Source: Auriscalpium vulgare (taxonomy: Eukaryota; Basidiomycota; Agaricomycetes; Russulales; Auriscalpiaceae). From it: DNA of 64,000 nucleotides. Below are positions 1 through 11,256 of this stretch, piece after piece. Made by a program: the position numbers and the translations under genes. Numbering within the stretch: position 1 is the stretch's first letter; each line of letters opens with the position of its first letter. Location: contig JAHBBC010000011.1 in the NCBI GenBank assembly GCA_019915015.1, positions 186,001 through 250,000 of the forward strand, given 5' to 3'. The notes under the pieces are model-generated. The model was not told the origin of the DNA and searched no databases. It saw only the letters and a program-made list of their open reading frames with translations.

Positions 1-55
1 GTCTCCCAGACAATTCATGCGTCGGTTTACTCATTGGAGAGTTTACTTTTTGCAG

Positions 56-543
56 ACAATACGACTTTTACAACTTCAACAGTCAAAATGGCACCGTAAT
101 CGTGACGGTGTTAGTGTCGCCGTCCTTCAACGCCAACGGGGATGATCGCCCACTTGGTCTCGGTGCTCAAATCGACGCGAGCGCACCGCAGACAACGTAC
201 TTTTTCCCGCCGGCCGCACCAGGTCAGACACCGCCCCAGTGGGACGGGAACGATGGCTTCGTGGCCAACGGCGTCATCTCGATCATTGGAACATTCCCGG
301 CAGCACCAGGACCACATACGCTTACGGTGAGAACCTCTACCTGTCCCTCTTGAGACCGGGACGCTTATCCGTGTTGCATGCAGCTGTGGATGATTGAACC
401 GGCGGTTGTTGTGCAAAAAATTATTATTGGTGTGACTGATCGTATGTGGGCAGTTGAGTGATAAACTGACATCCCATTTCGCAGATACTGGAGGTGTTCG
501 CCCCAGCTACCTTGGGCCGCCTGAGAGTGTGGTCATTGCGTGA
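56..543 (+). CDS. GH115 alpha-glucuronidase, C-terminal end (5' part outside window)
   Basis: Last three visible exons (56-326, 385ish-429 counted as 384-429, 485-543), joined across introns 327-383 and 430-484, both GT-AG. The frame is open throughout and stops at TGA 541-543. The translation contains DDRPLGLGAQID, a PP-rich linker, QWDGNDGFVANG, LWMIEPAVVVQK and, after the last intron, RPSYLGPPESVV. These match the conserved C-terminal beta-sandwich of fungal glycoside hydrolase family 115. That family removes 4-O-methyl-glucuronic acid side chains from glucuronoxylan and is secreted by wood-decay fungi. The catalytic domain and signal peptide lie upstream of base 1. The sequence before 56 (TTTTGCAG) is the 3' end of another intron. 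The identification rests on remembered family motifs, not on a search. Confidence 0.85.
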
Positions 544-869
544 AATGAAGTTTGCCTTTGATTGATATAGTGTGTTATATTGTTTGAAGGGCAATGTACA
601 CTGCATTCGCTGTACGCCTCATGGGAGCTGGATTATGGGCATCAAGAGGCAGAATACAATAGCTGACACGTTCGCAAGAGACCAAGAAAGACCTTGGCAT
701 TATTGGCACGCTTGCATCGGCGAGCTCGCAAAGGACGTTGCCTGCCCACGGCAACCCAACCACCTGCATCGGGAGCAATAAACACTCAAAGCACATTTTG
801 TTTCAATTTGGACTTCCGGGTACAGCGTTACAGCGTACAAACTACAGACTTGGTGACGGTGACGATGAT
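544..869. other. Tail-to-tail intergenic region
   Basis: These 326 bases separate the GH115 stop codon from the stop codon of the minus-strand EF-1beta gene. They should hold both 3' untranslated regions and polyadenylation sites. I see no convincing coding frame and no repeat. Confidence 0.6.
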
Positions 870-2046
870 TTACAGCTCTATGAGGGTAGTGAGTGAGGAA
901 AGTATATCGGAACTAAGAAGGGACGCACTTTGCATGGCAGCAATGTCACTGCTCTGGACGTAGTCCTCGAACTCAGACAGTTTCTCCTGGAGGTCATCCA
1001 GCGAGACGAGCTCGTCTTCTATAGTCCGCGTCAGAATCTCAGGATCTCACATCGTGCAGGGGTGAAAACGCACCGACAACGAGGGTGATCTGGAGCTTCT
1101 TGATGCCATAACCGATCGCAACAAGCTTGCTCGCGCCCCAGACGAGACCGTCCATCTCGACTGAGCGCACGGACTTCTCGAGCTCCGCCATGTCGGTCTC
1201 GTCGTCCCACGGCTTCACCTCGAGTGTCACCACAGACTAGAAGCAATCGTTTCATCAGCAAGTAAGTCGTGAGGCGAGTCGTGGAGTGCTCTCGATGCCA
1301 GTGCAGTGATCCGGAAGCCTGACGCTGAGAGAGGTCCAGACTCGCCGAGGCGCCAGGGCTCGAGCTCGAGCTTGCTCCTCGGTGACTCGGCCGAACGCAC
1401 GGTGTACGCTCTCAGAGTAGGAGAACGAGTGCACCGACTTGGCTCGTCGAAAAAAAGTACACACCTTGGCAATTGTCTTCGGCTTGTTTGCCTTCTTTGC
1501 GGCATAAGCAGCAACACGCTCCGCCTTCACGCGTTCTGCTTCCGCATCCTCCTCCTCATCGTCCGAGCCGAAGAGGTCGACTTCATCATCGTCATCGTCG
1601 GCCGCGGCCTCTTTGGCGGGGGCAGCACCAGCAGCGAACGCCTTCCCGGCAGTACTCGAGCCGGGCAGGCTGCCAAACTCGGCCTCGTAGGACTTGATGT
1701 GTGCGTACCAGCGCGCGGCGCTGGGAGTGGAAGGCGCGGAAGAAAGCGTCTTGAAGACGTGCACGTCAGCCTGCGAGGGCGTGTACCTGAACACACAGGG
1801 CGTCAGAATATTGCCGATGCGGGGATACAAGGCAAAGTCGGCGATGCGTGCGGAGATCAGTGAGCTACAGAAGTATGGGTGTCGGCATGCTGAGCAGCGG
1901 TGTCTAGTCGCCTCTTGGAAACACGGACCATAGCGTACGTTCATCATATCCGCATCGCCCGACAACACCAAGCGAGGATTGACTCACCCTTCAACGTACG
2001 ACCGCGTAGCGAGGTGTGCCTCAAGCTTCTGAAGATCAATAGACAT
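870..2046 (-). CDS. EFB1: Translation elongation factor 1-beta (eEF1B alpha)
   Basis: Guanine-nucleotide exchange factor that recharges eEF1A with GTP; it acts in the cytosol as part of the eEF1 complex. Exons on the minus strand: 2046-1988, 1786-1465, 1236-1074, 1018-929 and 877-870, giving 213 residues, normal for the family. The start [20 protein letters not shown] and then [12 protein letters not shown] is the conserved N-terminal helical domain. An acidic linker ([18 protein letters not shown]) follows. The exchange domain reads [15 protein letters not shown] and [18 protein letters not shown], then [14 protein letters not shown]. The last exon is only 8 nt (AG CTG TAA) and restores the canonical C-terminus AAMQKL. 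Intron 1 (1987-1787) carries a C/D snoRNA; intron 2 (1464-1237) is unusually long at 228 nt. All splice junctions are GT-AG and the frame is clean. Confidence 0.96.
1849..1954 (-). ncRNA. snR18: C/D box snoRNA, U18/snR18 type, inside EF-1beta intron 1
   Basis: On the minus strand the intron contains a C box ATGATGA (complement of 1941-1947) and a D box CTGA (1857-1860). They are bracketed by a perfect 6-bp terminal stem, TGCGGA (1954-1949) with TCCGCA (1854-1849). Between them lies TGGTCCGTGTTTC (complement of 1918-1930). It is fully complementary to GAAACACGGACCA, the universally conserved 25S/28S rRNA segment targeted by U18. In budding yeast snR18 sits in the intron of the EF-1beta gene EFB1 and guides 2'-O-methylation at A649/C650 of 25S rRNA. 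Host gene and guide are therefore both conserved. The D' and C' boxes are degenerate and I did not assign them. Confidence 0.9.
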
Positions 2047-5000
2047 TTTGCAAGGACTAGTGGGCGACGGCGGCAGCGACGGTGAGCAGGAAGTGATGGG
2101 TAAAGGGCAAGACTTGGCAGACTGTGATCGATGGCAGAAAAAATATCGGGCACGTGCCACTTTAGGGCCGGCGCTGCCAGCAGCGACTTCTGCTAACGGT
2201 GGTCTGCCTCCTGCCTCATGGGCTCGCCCTTGTGTACATGGTCATATTGGCCTCTATCTCATCTGTTATCTCTCCGAGTGTGCTCGCTTCCGCGGCATGA
2301 GGTCCGGAGGTGTCCAGCTATGCACATAGGGCTTCTCTGGGTCTCAGTGCGACCACTGGTTTCACCTCGCTGAACACTTCTCGAGCTGTTCAGACATTCG
2401 GACAACACGCGGACAATACTCAGCGGCTCGTCTGCTCAAAAGGTTACAAGATTGTCATCACCGTAAGCCACTGAAGGCTAGGTAGCGCTGCTGCAGCTTC
2501 TGTGGAGAAGCCCACGCGATGGTGACGGCGACTGGACGTTCTCCGCATGGTGTGTTCATCTATGCCAAGCATTGTGCCAGAGCCATTGATCGACCAGGTA
2601 TAGCACACGGCGTTTGAAATCACCTCCCCGCGGCGCGCGTTCAACCTTACCTGACATGCCTTGAAGTCGCCTGCCCATCCTGCGCCGCTCTTCGACATCA
2701 ACGTCACGATTAATTTCCGTGTGCTCTGGGCATCGGGGTTGTACGTAGTACGTACCTCGCGACCCTGGTGTCCGTGGCTGCTCGGGCGCGACGAGCAGCC
2801 ACCGTGCCCGGTATCAGGCGCCCGCGGGGTCACCGGTCACCGGTCACCAGAGCACGAACACACGCGTTTCTTTGCCCAATTGACGCGGCGGAGATGAAGA
2901 GTCAAGACATCTGCATGGGGATCCTGCCCTGTGAGCAGCACCGCGGCGAAATCACCCCCGGCGACCCGAACCCACGCGGGTGGCCCGTTCAACGTGCGTT
3001 GAGCCTGTGGCCTCAGGAACGATCTCGTCGGCGATCCATCAAGCTTTCCGTGTGCCCCGATTGCGGACGCTGACGCGCTGGGTGATGATTTTACGCTATG
3101 CTTCCGAAGGCTGTCTAGTCCAGCGCGGTACGTGTTTGTCCGCACCTCCGCGTTCATTTACTGATGGTTTCAATTGACGTGGCTTCGCAGCGAGCGGCGT
3201 TTGAGGGCATGCCATTGGAAGCGCGGAGGCCGTGCTGCCAGAGGGACGCGTGGGCGTGGGTATGGCCACCTAATCCTGCCCGTGCAGCAAGAGGCGCTGA
3301 TCTCCTGGCCCCGTTCTTGGCTACTACAAGACGGCGTTTTGAACACCCGCTTTTGTTCTGAGAGCTCCGTCGTTCCGTGGACAGACACACAAGAACATGC
3401 CGCAATGCATCAGGTGTGGTCTTTGTGCGGCGTCCGTGGTGGGCAAGCCGGCTCCGACACACCTGGCCTAATCGGCGGGCCGCCGCGCTGTCTGCTCCAG
3501 AGTGTCTATTACATGTCCTTCCTCGTCCGTCATGTACACTTGGAGGCCAGCCGAGCGGCAGTCCATTCAACTCGACACCTCCTACCAGTCACCGGTGGCG
3601 CACCCAGCCGCGAGAGTTCAATTTACTGACCCTTGGGCCTCGCGACTGATGATCTGAAAACCTTAACTCTATACATCGACAATAGGACTGAAGATGGGGT
3701 GATCAGTGGTAAGTTCACACGCTCCATTGAGTCCACGCCGACCGGGTCAATACTGATTTCATGTAGACTGTCTTCAGAGGGTTAGCTGAATCGCAGTGGC
3801 GGGTCGAGCTTGTAGCAAGCCATTGTGGTTGGGTGGGGCAATGCTATCTGCTGGTGTGGTATGCGCCCTCGAAGCTCGTCGTCATGCGCGCAGACTGCGC
3901 ACTGCTGGCGCGCGCCTTGTCCAGGCGGAATGCGGAACGCTACGTCCCCGGGTGTCCTGGACATGCGTGCGTGCAGATACGGATCCGGCGGTGTTGAACA
4001 TCCTCGTCATCACGATCCAGGTATGGCAGTCGCCCTTGTCCTACATACCGTTGTTGTTCTCGCGCCACCGAATCGGCGCTCAAGTGCAACAGCAGTCAGG
4101 CTTGGGCCCTTGAAGTTTGTACACGCGTTACGCGTGTCGCTCGTGCGCAGGATGTGGTAAGTGTCCTTCGTGCCAACAACGCGCCCTGCTTTCGTTCCTA
4201 GGTTCCCTTGTGGGCCGCGAGGTCAGACTCATCTCCGCTTGCTTGTTGTGCCCTGGATTCTCCCGTCCCCTCGGCTTGCCTGGCAATGGCGCGCCCGGCA
4301 CCGCACGCATCTCCGCCTACGACGTCCGGAGTCTGAACCCGTGAGATGCCGAGCGTCACTGTCGCTGGCTGCCGTCGCCTGCCGTGGAGGCAACGCTGGG
4401 TATTTGTCGCGCAGCGGACATTCCGCCCCGGCTAAGTAGCTGAACCGCGTGTCGTGATGTTAGATTGGCGCGGGGCGGCTTTGCGGGGGCGCGCAGTGCG
4501 TTATCTGCGGCTTGAGAGGTCGACATGCCGTGGCGGCCACGTCTTTGGGTGACATGAAACGTAGGAGGCCGTGGCACGCTGAGTGTGGCGCATTCCGTCG
4601 TACTACCTTCGACGAGCTATGTGCCCCCCACGCGCCGATCGCTCGCCCTCGAGTCGGGGTTACCCTCCGAGCGTCAACGCTATTAATAGACCCCCGCGTG
4701 TTGTGCTGCGGTGAGTGAGCAGGCCTCTTCGCTGCGCCCTGCAACAGCGTGCCCCTCGGCATTCCGTTACGTGGAGCTGTACGACATTGGGATTGCCAAG
4801 ACCGTTTGGCGTGCGTGCTCGAAAGACTGAACTCCGCGCGGCCGTGCTCGAGAAGATGCGGACTTATGCGACTTGCCCGGGAAGCGAAGAGTATAGCCGC
4901 GCGGGGTACGGGTACCTGCAGCCCATGGCCCCATGGCCGGTGGGTGTCGAGGGCCGCCTGGGACAGCCGGAGCGTTCGACTTGCACCGCCAGCGCGGAGA

Positions 5001-5628
5001 GTGTGTGCGAAAAGGGCCGTATCGAGGCTGGCCGGCGTCAGGCAGCCCATGCAGGCGGACTCGGAGGAGGACTCGAAGACGCCGCGGGACCGCTTAGGCC
5101 TTAGACCAAGCTCGCGGTCCCGGACCCTGAATTTATTTATGATCGGTTTCTTCCGCGGTGACACTGACGACGACCAAGACTCGGACGCGCTGCGGGTCCC
5201 CTCCTGCCGCCTTGTGCACACGGACTCCGAACCCTCTTGGTCGACTCCTTGTGTTTCTGTCGCCACGCACCCACAAGCGCGCACATGCACGCACGCCGGC
5301 AGCCTGTGCGCCCCTTGCTCGCCGCCCGCGTCCGTCTCGATGCGGCTGCGGCTGCGGCAGGCAACCGTCCTTACCTTTTCTCGACTGATTGGACGGGCTC
5401 TCGAGTCTGGGCTGCCCCCCACCAATATAGTTGCGGCGCTCAGCCACGCGATGGGGATCTCGTCTATCTGCATCTCCCCGCGAGCCTGGGCGCGATCGAA
5501 GCCGCCAACGTCACCTCCGGTCGGAGTCCTCAGCAGCCCAAGACGCCGCTGTCTTCCCGCTTTTATTGAATTACTCGCCCGTCCCTTATTATACTCCCCA
5601 TCGACGCTGCGTCCTCGCTCTCCTCGTC
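2047..5628. other. 3.6 kb without a recognisable gene, GC-rich
   Basis: Many open frames exist on both strands (for example minus 5473-4460 and plus 4749-5738). They overlap each other antisense, are rich in Arg, Ser, Ala and Pro, and show no motif or splice pattern I recognise. This is what GC-rich sequence gives by chance. A short minus-strand stretch near 2650-2830 is the most protein-like part but I cannot place it. The first ~150 bases are the EF-1beta promoter, and the last ~60 hold a TATA-like TTATTATA (5586-5593) for the next gene. Confidence 0.5.
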
Positions 5629-7693
5629 ATGCTCTCGGGCCTCCACCCACCGACAATGGACGATGTCGTCCTCTACGCCGTCGCCAAAGACCCGCTCGTC
5701 TCCCCGCCCACCGTCCTCCGCAACCTCCAGCTCATTAACCGCAAATTTCGCGCCATGCTCAATCCCCACGACAACCCCCGCGTCCACGCACAACTCTTCG
5801 CCCTCAAGTTCGACACCGCCGCCACCATCCGTCGACTCCCACCAGACGCGTCGCTGCCCATACACCTCGCATGCGAGCTCCGCACTCGCTTCTCGGCACT
5901 CAAATGCTTTCGCCGCCACGACATCTATGACCCTGTCCTCCCTCACGCCTTCCTCGTCGCGTACATCATGCTGCTCGAGGACGACGGCAAGAACATCGCC
6001 CACCTCGAGGCCGCCGGGTTGCCTGCCCTCGTCGAGGAGTACCTCATCGGTCGTTTGCACGAGGGCGCGGACGAAGCCAATGGGTGGCCTGCGAGCACGG
6101 AGATGAACTCGCTCGCCGTGACGCTGTTCTGGCAGCTGACCGCACAACGTGAGTACCTCGCGCTCGATTCCCGCCGCCCGCAGTCTGATCATCTTGCATC
6201 CCAGAGGGGATTGTCACCGAATCCGTCGACCGTCGACACAGTGTTGTGGCCCTATTGAAGCCGTATGCGCTGGCTGGATTCCGAGTGAGTGCTCTGAAGT
6301 CGTGCTCTGCTCTCTCCTCTCAACGCGTCCTGGCAGTATCCATTCCTAGACGCGAGCGTCGATCCTATGGCGGTTCTTGGAGTCAATTCGACACATCACA
6401 CGCCACCAGTGTCCGCCGCGCCGCGCCGGACCATCCAGTACCTCGGGCAGGAGCTCGAGCTGCACCTCCCGCCCATTTCATGGCATGCGATGCTCTCCTA
6501 CTTTGCGCGCCTCGAGATGGGCAAGCTCGTCCGTGCAATGCAGCTACCCGCGTCGCGCGCGGTGCACCCTGGGCCGGGCATGACGGTGGAGGACATCGAC
6601 GAGTACAACACATACTGTCGGACGCGCGCGGTTCCTCGGTGCACAGAACCTGGCGAGCCGCATCTCACTCGGAGTCGCAGGCACGATCCCGATTGGGCGC
6701 GGGCGCTCGCACCCGCACCTGCACACGGCCTGACGCCGCCGCCGGCGGGCTCGTACGTCCCCGGGGTCTTGACGGGGAACTGGCAGGGTACCCTCCTTGT
6801 ATGTCCCTATCTGCAGCCTGTCGTGCCATGGGCGGGCTAAGCTGATCCGGATGCACACGCAGATCCCGTCGATGCAGGAGTATGCCGCGCTGCAACAGGG
6901 CGCGTGGAGCGACGATGCCCTGAAGTATCTTGCACGCTGGCCGTTGTTTGTCACGCTGGAGGAACACTTTCGGTATGCCGATCCAATGTCGACGCCGAAG
7001 GGCGACGACTGGGACAATGACTCGTATCTTCCCCTTCAGCCCATCTGGTTGCCGCGCGAGGTGCGTGCGCTGTGCTGCGTTGTGCGTGCGAGGACTGACG
7101 CATGTTGTGATGTAGAATGGAATGGAATTGTACGATCCAAAGTTGTCACACAAGGTATTCTACAAAACACTCATGAAAGAACGCCATGACGACGCGCCGA
7201 AGAACATTGAACCAGGTTCTGCGCCGAGCGGCGAAAAGGACAAGAATGCCAACGCGGGCATCGTGGATGTGATATTGTCAGGGACTGTGCGTGGGCTATT
7301 GTGCCCAATTGAAGGGAATAGCTGACCATCTCCTATACAGACACAAGAACACCACGGCATGGCGTGGGGATCCTACAAATTTAAGGGCCGCGTGCGGTTA
7401 TCCGATGGCCTCGTCGTCCTTGCGCGAGAACCAGTAAGACCCATCCTCCGACAGCTGATACACCGCGTGTCTGACGCACGCTACAGACAGACCCGAGGAG
7501 CGGCCTTAGCCGGGCCTTGTTCATTGGTTATGGTGCGTCCGTCCACCTCCTATCGCCGCTAACGCTGACGCGATCCTATTCACCAGTCCTTTCTGGTCAA
7601 AACTTTGTCGGGCGCTGGCGGGTGCCGACCGACAGCAGCTCGGCCTCCTCGGCGCCGTATGAAGGCATCTGGAGCCTATGCAAGCAGGCGTGA
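5629..7693 (+). CDS. F-box-like protein, tandem copy 1
   Basis: Eight exons: 5629-6148, 6205-6284, 6337-6798, 6863-7060, 7116-7286, 7341-7433, 7487-7532 and 7587-7693. All introns are 49-64 nt and GT-AG, giving 558 residues. The start ATG 5629 is chosen because the segment LHPPTMDDVVLYAVA aligns with the F-box-like helix of the next gene; ATG 5656 is in frame. The N-terminus has the agaricomycete F-box-like pattern: a helical box, then VLRNLQLINRKFRAML, then QLFALKFDTAATIRRL. The C-terminal part reads SYKFKGRVRLSDGLVVLARE and ends NFVGRWR, matching the paralog downstream. Such proteins are thought to be substrate adaptors of SCF ubiquitin ligases; the substrate is unknown. The gene lies head-to-tail with its paralog, 352 bp apart. 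Confidence 0.85.
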
Positions 7694-8045
7694 TCGAGTG
7701 AACACCGACTCTCATATCCAGGCCAACGGAATGGCACTTCTACTCGCTTCTTACTTTCATGCTGATATATCCGCCTAGTATGATCCGGGCGCTGCTGGAC
7801 TCTGTGATAGCTTTCTACGGTAGGACTGCGTCCACGTCTTACATAACTCCGGTGTTCCTGTAGCCTATTTTCTTATTGACCACGTACTTGATACATACAT
7901 ATTATGCTTACTTACATACCTACCATACATATGAGAATTGTATTGCAACGAGAGGCGTTATCCCTTGTTATGGAAAAGGTTGCCTTTCGCGGCAGCCGTG
8001 GCCCTGTCGCGTCCGACTCCGAGGACCTCTTCTCTCTCGACCATC
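7694..8045 (+). other. Spacer between tandem F-box-like genes
   Basis: AT-rich for this window, with an impure tetranucleotide run of ATAC/TTAC/CTAC units around 7885-7930. It must contain the terminator of copy 1 and the promoter of copy 2. No gene seen. Confidence 0.6.
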
Positions 8046-10192
8046 ATGACCGCCGGAATCTCGCTCTTTGACAATATTCCCAACGAGGTTCTCGAGCACA
8101 TCGCGTACTATGCTGCAACCGCACTCGTCGTAGGCCCGCCCGCGGACCTCCTTCCGCTTCTCCTCGTCAGTCGCAGGTTCGCGGCCGCCTTGTCGAGCGC
8201 GTCGAACCCGTCCCTCTACGCGGCCATCTTCGCCGTCAAGTTCGACACCACCGCGCTCAAGCGGCGCCTCGGAGCATCGGCCGTCGCCCCGCAAAAGCTT
8301 GCTGCCGAGCTCGAGCGCCGGTGCACCCTGCTTCGCCGCATCCGCGCGCGCACGGACTGTTACGTCGGCAAGACACCGTTGTCCGAAGACGATGTCGGGC
8401 GCATGCACGAGATGCTCTGGATGGCGTACCTGATGATGCTCGAGAATGATGGGGTGAACGAGCGGCAGCTTCGCGAGTACGCGCATCTCGATGTGTGGTT
8501 GAAGGACTTCTGGTTCGATCCGGATGGGGCATCGTGTGCGACGCTCGCAATCAAGGACAATGCCTGGCCGCCAAACAACGACCTATCGGCCGTTACAATG
8601 TGGTTGTTCTGGTTCCTCCTCCGTCCAGGTGCGTCGCCTGCTCAGTTGAAAAAAAAAAAATGTCTAACAATGTTGGTCACACAGAGGAATATTCTCTCCT
8701 TGATGACGCCACTTTTCGCACAGCGATCAGTATCCTCAAGCTTTTGGCTCTGGGTGCCCATCAGGTGAGCGTGCTCCGTGTCTAACTTCTAAACCGGGTT
8801 GCATTTCGAATGCAGGCGGTGCCACCCCCATGACTTGGCACAGTCTTCAGTGCAGCGCAGGCCGTGTGCCAGCCAGTCATAGACAGTGTGCTGCCGCGCT
8901 TTGTCTTATCTGTCTGTTCTGCATCCGTGCCCATGATTGTACCGCTGCATTTCACCCCAGATGCCGTAAATATTCCAGGCCTCCGTGCCCCAGCGCCTTG
9001 TCGGCTTTAGACGTCCAGACTAACGTATCGATCCAGTATCCTGTTAGCCGGCCTGCCTGGGCTGACTTCCTCCCGGAGCAGTCGTCGCGGTCGTCCGTGC
9101 CGCCGCGCTACGCCAACTACCCGCCGCTCGCCCCCCCACCGCTCGCAGCGCCTGCGGTGCTCTCCTACCTCAGTCTCGCACAGCGGTCGACGGCTAGCAC
9201 AACCCCCGACTTGGGGGTGCAGAACGCCACGCCCCTTGTTCCATCGTCGATCGACCTGCTTGCGCGGACGAGTCGCGAATGGGACAGCGAGTGGATGCGG
9301 TGCCAGCGCCTTGCGGGTGGTGCAAACGGCGAGTCAAGCTTGCCAACCGCTGCTTTCCCCCCAGGCGCTATGGAGGGGATATGGGAGGGATTATTTACTG
9401 TGCGTTTACTCACCGCCTTTGTCACAACGTTCCATGGGAATGATCTGATTTGTCCTCTGACGTGGCTAGTACACCGAATTCACCGCCTATGCAGCTCTGT
9501 TGTCCGGTGCCCCTCCCCCAACGCTTCACAAGAGCCTGGTGGCGCGGCACCAGCAGACATGGAGGCTCCGTGAATACCACTTGCTTCTGCCCGAGGCCGT
9601 AGAAGGTACCGACGCCTCTGAGGCCGCCAGCGCGGACAAGTACAAGCCACTGACCCCCGGCGATCCGCTGCGCGCATTCCTGCCCCCGGGGCTAACAATC
9701 GAGTACGAGCCTGACGGCATTAAGGTCAAAGAGCCCAGCCGTCTTGTGGAGACCTTCTACCACCGGAGCCCGGAACGGACGCGGGTGACTGAAATGTACA
9801 CGAAGCGGGTGCGGGAGATACTCGTGACAGGCGAGGTATGCCGCTGTGCTAATCTTGCACATGGAACAGACGCTCACTGCGCGTTGCGCACGCAGGGTCA
9901 TTCCGCATGGGGCCAGTTCAGCCTCATTGGGCGCATCCGAGCGTCGGATGGGTACGTGACGCTCTCGAAGGAATACGTGCGTTGTTATTACCCTCTCCGG
10001 GCTCCGCGAACAGGCAGCCAGATTCTGACTTCTGAAGCTCTACAGATTGACGGCGATCGCGGGAAATGGTTGTACCGCGGGTATCTAGTGGGCGACATAC
10101 ATGGAAACTTCGCCGGACGGTGGCGCGACACGCTCAGTCCACCCGAGGTGCTGGGCTATGAAGGGTGCTTCTACATGGGCCGCCGGAGGTGA
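8046..10192 (+). CDS. F-box-like protein, tandem copy 2
   Basis: Paralog of the preceding gene. Exons 8046-8628, 8685-8764, 9037-9399, 9470-9835, 9896-9976 and 10046-10192 give about 539 residues. Exon 2 is exactly 80 nt with the same phase in both copies, strong evidence of tandem duplication. The N-terminus carries a clearer F-box than copy 1 (IPNEVLEHIAYYAATAL, then LLVSRRFAAAL), then IFAVKFDTTALKRRL. The middle exons read PPLAAPAVLSYLSLA, EGIWEGLFT, YTEFTAYAALLSGAPP and TWRLREYHLL; the end reads WLYRGYLVGDIHGNFAGRWR. The 272 bases between exons 2 and 3 are ambiguous: one long intron, or an extra exon ending at GTAAAT 8967ish with a good CTAAC branch site. Likely an SCF adaptor by family; function unproven. 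Confidence 0.82.
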
Positions 10193-11256
10193 TCACCCGC
10201 TGCAAACTTTTCTTTGTCATTTAGGGGTGCACTGTTGGCGCACGAGTGCTATGTGTACTTTGGTTCGTCTGATTTGGTCGTACGTGCTGGTGGTATCGTG
10301 TGATGTTTGCAGACGTGGATGCAATTTGCGATCGCGATCATCTATGAAGTTATGTAGCCTTGCAGGTGCTGGTCTGCCTTTAGTCGTGCGAATTATCCTG
10401 CCCCAGGGGCGGCGACTCTCGTGTTGTACGCGCCGTAACACTGAGAGCGATCATCCCTGCGATCAGGCTCAGAAGGGGCTGCAACCGGCTTGCACCTGCG
10501 AGTCTGACCCCTCCGAACGGCGAGAACCTGTTCCGCCGCCCTCTTCCAGTCACTGTGGCGTCGCTGGTCTTGCTCTTGCTCCGTCCAGAGCCACGTCCCC
10601 TTCGATTTGAAAATGATTCATCGTACGTTTTCCGACCATATAGCTGGTATGCCGAGATGCCAGCATGCCGAGCCGCTGATCTGCGCAGGCTTGCAGAAGA
10701 TCAAGGAGATTGGAACGGTAAGGTTAGTAGCATCAGGGCAGGGTGTACATCGTTCTACGCAATCCCGGAGACCTTCGTACATATGAGTGCACTCTTGTCA
10801 CTGGAGTGTGTTTTGATCTATCTTTTTGTAAAATCCTCCGGGCAGCGAGCGGTGATCTGGCTGCATCTATATTTGGGCGGGCTGGTCGCCTTTCCGATGT
10901 GGCCGATTGAGCACTTCGCTGTCCGCCACCGGAGCCGTCGGGGATTGCTCGAAGTATATTGGAAGATGACGAAAGTATAAGCCCGTCGCCACTGGACCTT
11001 GCAGCCGCTCTGAGTCTGTGGGGCGTCGCGGACCTTTGTGTAATGAGAGACAACTTTACATCCCGAGTCTTCCACTCTTCTGTCGCTCACCTGGCGCACG
11101 GCTAGTAGCCATATGTGGAATCCCACGTGCACCGCCGTCATTAGGATCTCACAGCCTCTCTACATACAACTCGTTCGCTCCTTCATCGTCTTGCACGCGC
11201 ATACCCTTCCAAGACCTTATCATTGATCTTGGCCTGTCTTGTCTCCAGGATCTATT
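10193..11256. other. Intergenic region, about 1.06 kb
   Basis: 3' flank of the F-box-like pair and 5' flank of the Nudix gene. An open frame at 10555-10980 (plus) has no motif, no homology I recognise and an antisense rival, so I do not call it. Nothing else seen. Confidence 0.5.

Noticed and set aside
1237..1464. Second snoRNA in EF-1beta intron 2
   Set aside because: A C-box-like TGATGA is present but no D box or terminal stem fits.
4460..5738. Long open frames of 337 (minus) and 329 (plus) codons overlapping antisense
   Set aside because: Both are GC-driven, Arg/Ser/Pro-rich, lack motifs and intron signals, and contradict each other.
8765..9036. Extra coding exon in F-box-like copy 2
   Set aside because: Protein-like, with a good downstream donor and branch site, but no counterpart in copy 1 and an in-frame TGA on one route; left as ambiguous.
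10555..10980. 141-codon plus-strand frame before the Nudix gene
   Set aside because: No recognisable domain, weak start, rival antisense frame; kept as unassigned intergenic DNA.
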